Source: Flavobacterium hiemivividum
GTDB lineage: Bacteria > Bacteroidota > Bacteroidia > Flavobacteriales > Flavobacteriaceae
Assembly (NCBI RefSeq): GCF_004349145.1
Contig: NZ_SMFO01000008.1
Coordinates: forward strand, 62,001 to 126,000
DNA: 64,000 nucleotides
Direction: 5' to 3'
Shown: positions 60,588-64,000 of the stretch, piece by piece
How positions within the stretch are numbered: position 1 is the stretch's first letter
Layout: every line of letters starts with the position of its first letter
Position numbers and translations under genes: made by a program
Notes under the pieces: model-generated
The model's database searches: none
What the model was told of the DNA's origin: nothing
The model's input: only the letters and a program-made list of their open reading frames with translations

Positions 60588-62132
60588 ATGGAAAACTTCA
60601 GGAATATAAATCCCGTTAAGGTTGACAAGTCAACAATTATTAACCTTGAAAAAGGAAAGCTACCCCCACAGGCTTTAGACTTAGAAGAAGCGGTTCTTGG
60701 GGCGATGATGATTGACAAAAAAGGAGTAGATGATGTAATTGATATATTATCACCAGACGCTTTTTACAAAGACGGACACAAACATATTTTTGAAGCGATA
60801 GTGCAGTTGTTTACTGAGACACAGCCTATTGATTTACTTACCGTATCAGCACAATTAAAGAAAAACGCCAAATTAGATTTAGCTGGTGGTGATTTTTATT
60901 TAATTCAGCTGACTCAAAAAATTTCCTCATCAGCACACATCGAGTTTCACTCGAGAATTATTCTTCAAAAATTTATTCAGCGAAGTTTGATTCGAATTTC
61001 ATCTGAAATTATTGAGGATTCTTATGATGATTCTGCCGATGTATTTGACTTATTAGACAAAGCCGAATCCAAGCTATATGAGGTTACCCAAGGGAATATT
61101 AAACGTAGTTCGGAAACTGCACAAAGTTTAGTATTGCAAGCTAAAAAGAGAATCGAAGAAATTGCTGGTCAAGAAGGATTAAGTGGTGTAGCCACTGGAT
61201 TTGAAAAGCTAGACAAGATTACCTCAGGATGGCAGCCAAGTGATTTAATAATTATTGCGGCAAGACCTGCGATGGGAAAAACAGCATTTGTATTGTCGAT
61301 GGCTAGGAATATGGCGATCGATTTTGGAATGCCAGTAGCTTTATTTTCACTTGAGATGGCATCTGTACAGTTAATTACGCGTTTGATTTCGTCTGAAACG
61401 GGATTGTCTTCAGAGAAATTACGTACTGGTAAGTTAGAAAAACACGAATGGGAGCAGCTGAGTACTAAAGTTAAAAATTTAGAGAAAGCACCTTTGTTTA
61501 TTGATGATACACCTTCACTTTCTATTTTCGATTTAAGAGCGAAAGCAAGACGTTTAGTGTCACAACACGGAATTAGAATTATCATTGTGGATTATTTGCA
61601 GTTGATGACTGCTGGTGGAAATGGAAAAGGCGGCGGAAATAGAGAGCAAGAAATCTCTACAATTTCCCGAAATTTAAAAGCCCTAGCTAAAGAGCTAAAT
61701 GTTCCTGTAATCGCACTATCTCAATTATCGCGTGCGGTTGAAACACGTGGATCTAGTAAAAGACCTTTGCTTTCTGACCTTCGTGAATCGGGAGCGATTG
61801 AGCAAGATGCTGATATTGTTTCCTTTTTATACCGTCCTGAATATTATAAAATTGACGAGTGGGATGATGATGAAGCTTCGCCTACAGCCGGACAAGCCGA
61901 AATCATGATTGCAAAGCACCGTAATGGTAGTATAGAAAACGTTCGTTTGAAGTTTATAGGACACCTAGGAAAATTTGACAATTTAGAAGACCACAGTGGT
62001 AATTATGATGATTTACCTTCTTCAATGAATCAAGACGACAATCCTTTTATAACTAAAAATTTACCTTCGGCACACGAGGCATTTGGGTCTAATCTCAATG
62101 ACGACGATGACGACAGCGATATGCCTTTTTAA
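60588..62132 (+). CDS. dnaB: replicative DNA helicase
   Basis: A 514-residue DnaB. The N-terminal domain covers about 22-130 (PPQALDLEEAVLGAMMIDKK). The RecA-like core has Walker A AARPAMGKTAFVLSMA (about 225-240), Walker B in IIIVDYLQLM, and the DNA-loop text VIALSQLSRAVETR and LSDLRESGAIEQDADIV. It unwinds DNA ahead of the replisome. The acidic C-terminus DDDDDSDMPF is typical of Flavobacteria. A terminator follows directly. No intein is present. Confidence 0.95.
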   Translation: MENFRNINPVKVDKSTIINLEKGKLPPQALDLEEAVLGAMMIDKKGVDDVIDILSPDAFYKDGHKHIFEAIVQLFTETQPIDLLTVSAQLKKNAKLDLAGGDFYLIQLTQKISSSAHIEFHSRIILQKFIQRSLIRISSEIIEDSYDDSADVFDLLDKAESKLYEVTQGNIKRSSETAQSLVLQAKKRIEEIAGQEGLSGVATGFEKLDKITSGWQPSDLIIIAARPAMGKTAFVLSMARNMAIDFGMPVALFSLEMASVQLITRLISSETGLSSEKLRTGKLEKHEWEQLSTKVKNLEKAPLFIDDTPSLSIFDLRAKARRLVSQHGIRIIIVDYLQLMTAGGNGKGGGNREQEISTISRNLKALAKELNVPVIALSQLSRAVETRGSSKRPLLSDLRESGAIEQDADIVSFLYRPEYYKIDEWDDDEASPTAGQAEIMIAKHRNGSIENVRLKFIGHLGKFDNLEDHSGNYDDLPSSMNQDDNPFITKNLPSAHEAFGSNLNDDDDDSDMPF

Positions 62133-62142
62133 TAATTTCCCC

Positions 62143-62168
62143 AAGCCTATTTTTAATAGGCTTTTTTT
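62143..62168 (+). terminator. dnaB terminator
   Basis: AAGCCTAT-TTTT-AATAGGCTT stem followed by T residues, 10 bases after the stop. Confidence 0.88.
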
Positions 62169-62299
62169 ATAATTTATATAAATTGCTTTTTTTGAGTCGT
62201 TTCTTTCAAATGTTAATCTTGGATAGGAATTAATTTAAAAAGTTAGATTTGAGTAAATTAAATATTTCCTTTGCTATCTTTGATTGAAAATCTTATCTC

Positions 62300-63562
62300 A
62301 TGATTCCCAAAAGAGTACTTTTTATTCTAGTTTTTCTGGTGTCGATTGCAGCAAAAGCATCTTTTATTTTGTTGCCAATGGATGAAAATACGCAAAAGAA
62401 TCATTTGAAAGCTTATGGAATTACTTTTTGGTGTTTAGAGAAAAATTACAAAGCCAGTTGGTTACTCAATTATCGCGGCGGCTCTTTTCTCTTGCCAGAC
62501 GCACCAGAAATACGTAAGGAATGTCAGATTCGCGGGGTTAGTTTCGAAGTGCTTTCTGATAGTGAAGAAGCTCAGATTTTAAATGAAATAGCTAGTCCAT
62601 CGCAAAATATGGAGTCCGTCATTCTTGAAAAAGCACCTAGAATTGCGGTCTATACTCCAAAAGGGAAACAGCTTTGGGACGACGCGGTGACGCTTGTTTT
62701 GACGTATGCCGAAATTCCATTTACACCTATATATGATGAGGAAGTTTTAACCGATCAATTAGTACTTTATGACTGGTTGCATTTGCACCATGAAGATTTT
62801 ACGGGACAATATGGTAAGTTTTTTGGCTCGTATCGAAATGTTCCTTGGTATATCGAGGACAAGAAAAATGCAGAGGAATTAGCCGTCAAATTAGGCTTTA
62901 CCAAAGTTTCTGAGGAGAAAGGGGCTGTCGCCAAAAAAATAAGAGATTTTGTGGTTGGCGGAGGCTTTATGTTTGCCATGTGTTCTGCTACTGACAGTTT
63001 TGATATTGCCTTGGCGGCTGATGGAGTAGATATTTGCGAATCAATGTTTGATGGAGATCCAAGTGCTGCGAATTATCAATCCCAGATGAATTATGGAAAT
63101 ACTTTTGCTTTCAAAGATTTTACTCTCGAAAGAAGTCCTGAGAAATATGAGTTTTCAGATATTGATATGACGGAGAAACGCCGCATACCAATGGATAAGG
63201 ATTATTTTACATTAATGGAGTTTTCGGCTAAATGGGATCCTATTCCCAGTATGCTTTGCCAGAATCATACCCAACTTGTAAAGGGCTTCATGGGACAAAC
63301 TACTTCCTTTGATGCTGCACTAGTGAAGTCGAATATTTTAACGATGGGAAGCTGCGAACTCAATGGAGAAGCGCGGTATATTCATGGCCAAAAAGGAAAA
63401 GGAATGTTCACCTTCTACGGCGGTCATGATCCAGAAGATTTCCAGCATCAAGTAGGAGAAGCACCAACAGTTTTAGATTTACATCCAAACTCTCCTGGTT
63501 ACCGTTTAATTTTAAATAACGTGCTATTTCCTGCTGCCAAAAAGAAAAAACAGAAAACCTAA
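62300..63562 (+). CDS. secreted protein of uncertain function (often mislabelled asparagine synthetase B)
   Basis: A 420-residue protein with a Sec signal (about 1-20, RVLFILVFLVSIAAKASF). Homologues in Flavobacteria are often labelled asparagine synthetase B, but none of that enzyme's glutaminase Cys start or PPi motif is present. The middle resembles a class I amidotransferase-like or ThuA-like fold (PRIAVYTPKGKQLWDDAVTL, DFVVGGGFMFAMCSATDSFD). The C-terminus has GKGMFTFYGGHDPEDFQHQV. Cellular role unknown; periplasmic by its signal. Confidence 0.7.
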   Translation: MIPKRVLFILVFLVSIAAKASFILLPMDENTQKNHLKAYGITFWCLEKNYKASWLLNYRGGSFLLPDAPEIRKECQIRGVSFEVLSDSEEAQILNEIASPSQNMESVILEKAPRIAVYTPKGKQLWDDAVTLVLTYAEIPFTPIYDEEVLTDQLVLYDWLHLHHEDFTGQYGKFFGSYRNVPWYIEDKKNAEELAVKLGFTKVSEEKGAVAKKIRDFVVGGGFMFAMCSATDSFDIALAADGVDICESMFDGDPSAANYQSQMNYGNTFAFKDFTLERSPEKYEFSDIDMTEKRRIPMDKDYFTLMEFSAKWDPIPSMLCQNHTQLVKGFMGQTTSFDAALVKSNILTMGSCELNGEARYIHGQKGKGMFTFYGGHDPEDFQHQVGEAPTVLDLHPNSPGYRLILNNVLFPAAKKKKQKT

Positions 63563-63953
63563 TCTTTTAATGGGCTAGCTGATAGGTTATTATTTTCTAA
63601 TTCTATTTTTTTATAACGGCGAGTGTTAATTTTTTTTAATGCTCTGTAGTGCTGTACTTAGGATTTTCCATTTCCATTTCGATTTTCATATTGAATTAAA
63701 TTTGTCCAAAAACTGGTAGGCACTGTTTATTGATTCATGAAAACTTATGTAGATTTGATTTATTGATAATTATGTGTTTACCCAATATTTCCGAGTGAAT
63801 ATTTACTATATGTGTAATTTGTTAGATAAAGAGTTAGGGTATTTCAATTATTAGGATTGATAATCCCAATTGTAAATACTAGTTAAAAGATTCAATTTTT
63901 CAATAGTTCTAAAGAATTTAGCTAGTACAAACATATTATAAGAACACCTACAA
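63563..63953. other. 391-bp AT-rich intergenic region
   Basis: No gene, RNA or strong hairpin recognised between the secreted protein and the possible frame at the window edge. Confidence 0.5.
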
Positions 63954-64000
63954 ATGAAAATATTTAAAATACAAGCAATAGTTTTAGCACCATCTTGTAG
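63954..64000 (+). CDS. possible start of a secreted or lipoprotein gene, cut by the window
   Basis: ATG at 63954 opens MKIFKIQAIVLAPSC, hydrophobic after a basic start as in a signal peptide. Only 15 codons are visible. Confidence 0.3.
   Translation, partial: MKIFKIQAIVLAPSC

Noticed and set aside
62300..63562. Asparagine synthetase
   Set aside because: A signal peptide is present, and the N-terminal Cys glutaminase and ATP pyrophosphatase motifs are absent.

Overview
The window looks like a chromosomal segment of a Flavobacterium-like member of the Bacteroidota. It is AT-rich. Several promoters carry the Bacteroidota -7 box TAnnTTTG and starts lack clear Shine-Dalgarno sequences. The gene families also fit: split transketolase, DUF4252 pair, BtuG-like lipoprotein, SusC-era style TonB receptor, CrtI/CrtB/CrtZ carotenoid genes. 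No rRNA, prophage, CRISPR array or complete insertion sequence was seen.

Layout. 1-3245 (minus strand) holds the 5' end of a DUF808 gene, a dienelactone hydrolase, a nitroreductase, an alpha/beta hydrolase whose nucleophile position reads Asn, and a phosphoribosyltransferase. 3833-16482 is a light/photoprotection island. It starts with a MerR-type regulator with a cobalamin-binding domain that keeps the CarH/LitR photoreceptor motifs. Next come crtI, crtB and crtZ (zeaxanthin-type carotenoid), an SRPBCC protein and a DNA photolyase. A convergent six-gene operon follows (TetR, ABC1 kinase, TIGR03643/DUF2805, SDR, folE, SDR-DUF2867), with a divergent TIGR01777 gene and YceI. The inverted repeat TGTTTA-N18-TAAACA occurs at crtI and in the tetR/TIGR01777 divergent promoter, and with one mismatch at the regulator's own promoter, so it is a good operator candidate. 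16644-22469 holds rmuC, a thioesterase, an rRNA pseudouridine synthase, trmL and a methyltransferase with a duplicated N-terminal domain.

22665-34436 is a cobalamin uptake and salvage locus: btuF, btuC and btuD, cobU, a BluB-CobT fusion, cobS, cobC, then a B12 riboswitch, btuB and a BtuG-like beta-propeller lipoprotein. The btuC-btuD junction is interrupted by a GxxExxY (PD-(D/E)XK-like) gene followed by five tandem copies of a 143-bp core with terminal inverted repeats. Each core is joined to a copy of the last codons of that gene. This is the most unusual structure in the window. The B12 locus could feed the B12-dependent photoreceptor encoded 20 kb away.

34675-50760 carries an S41 protease, an ECF sigma/DUF4252 operon, three tRNA genes (Lys, Lys, Leu), aroK, an S4 protein, an FKBP lipoprotein, split transketolase, a Crp/Fnr regulator with a perfect FNR-type box in front of a putative reductase operon, rhodaneses and hydrolases. 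50761-56005 is a repeat-rich accessory interval: several families of degraded dispersed repeats, a CaCA antiporter and a membrane/coiled-coil/winged-helix protein of unknown role. 56006-64000 returns to core genes (tgt lacking the zinc cysteines, lptF/G-like, EamA, accA, dnaB, a secreted protein of uncertain function) and ends inside a possible new reading frame.
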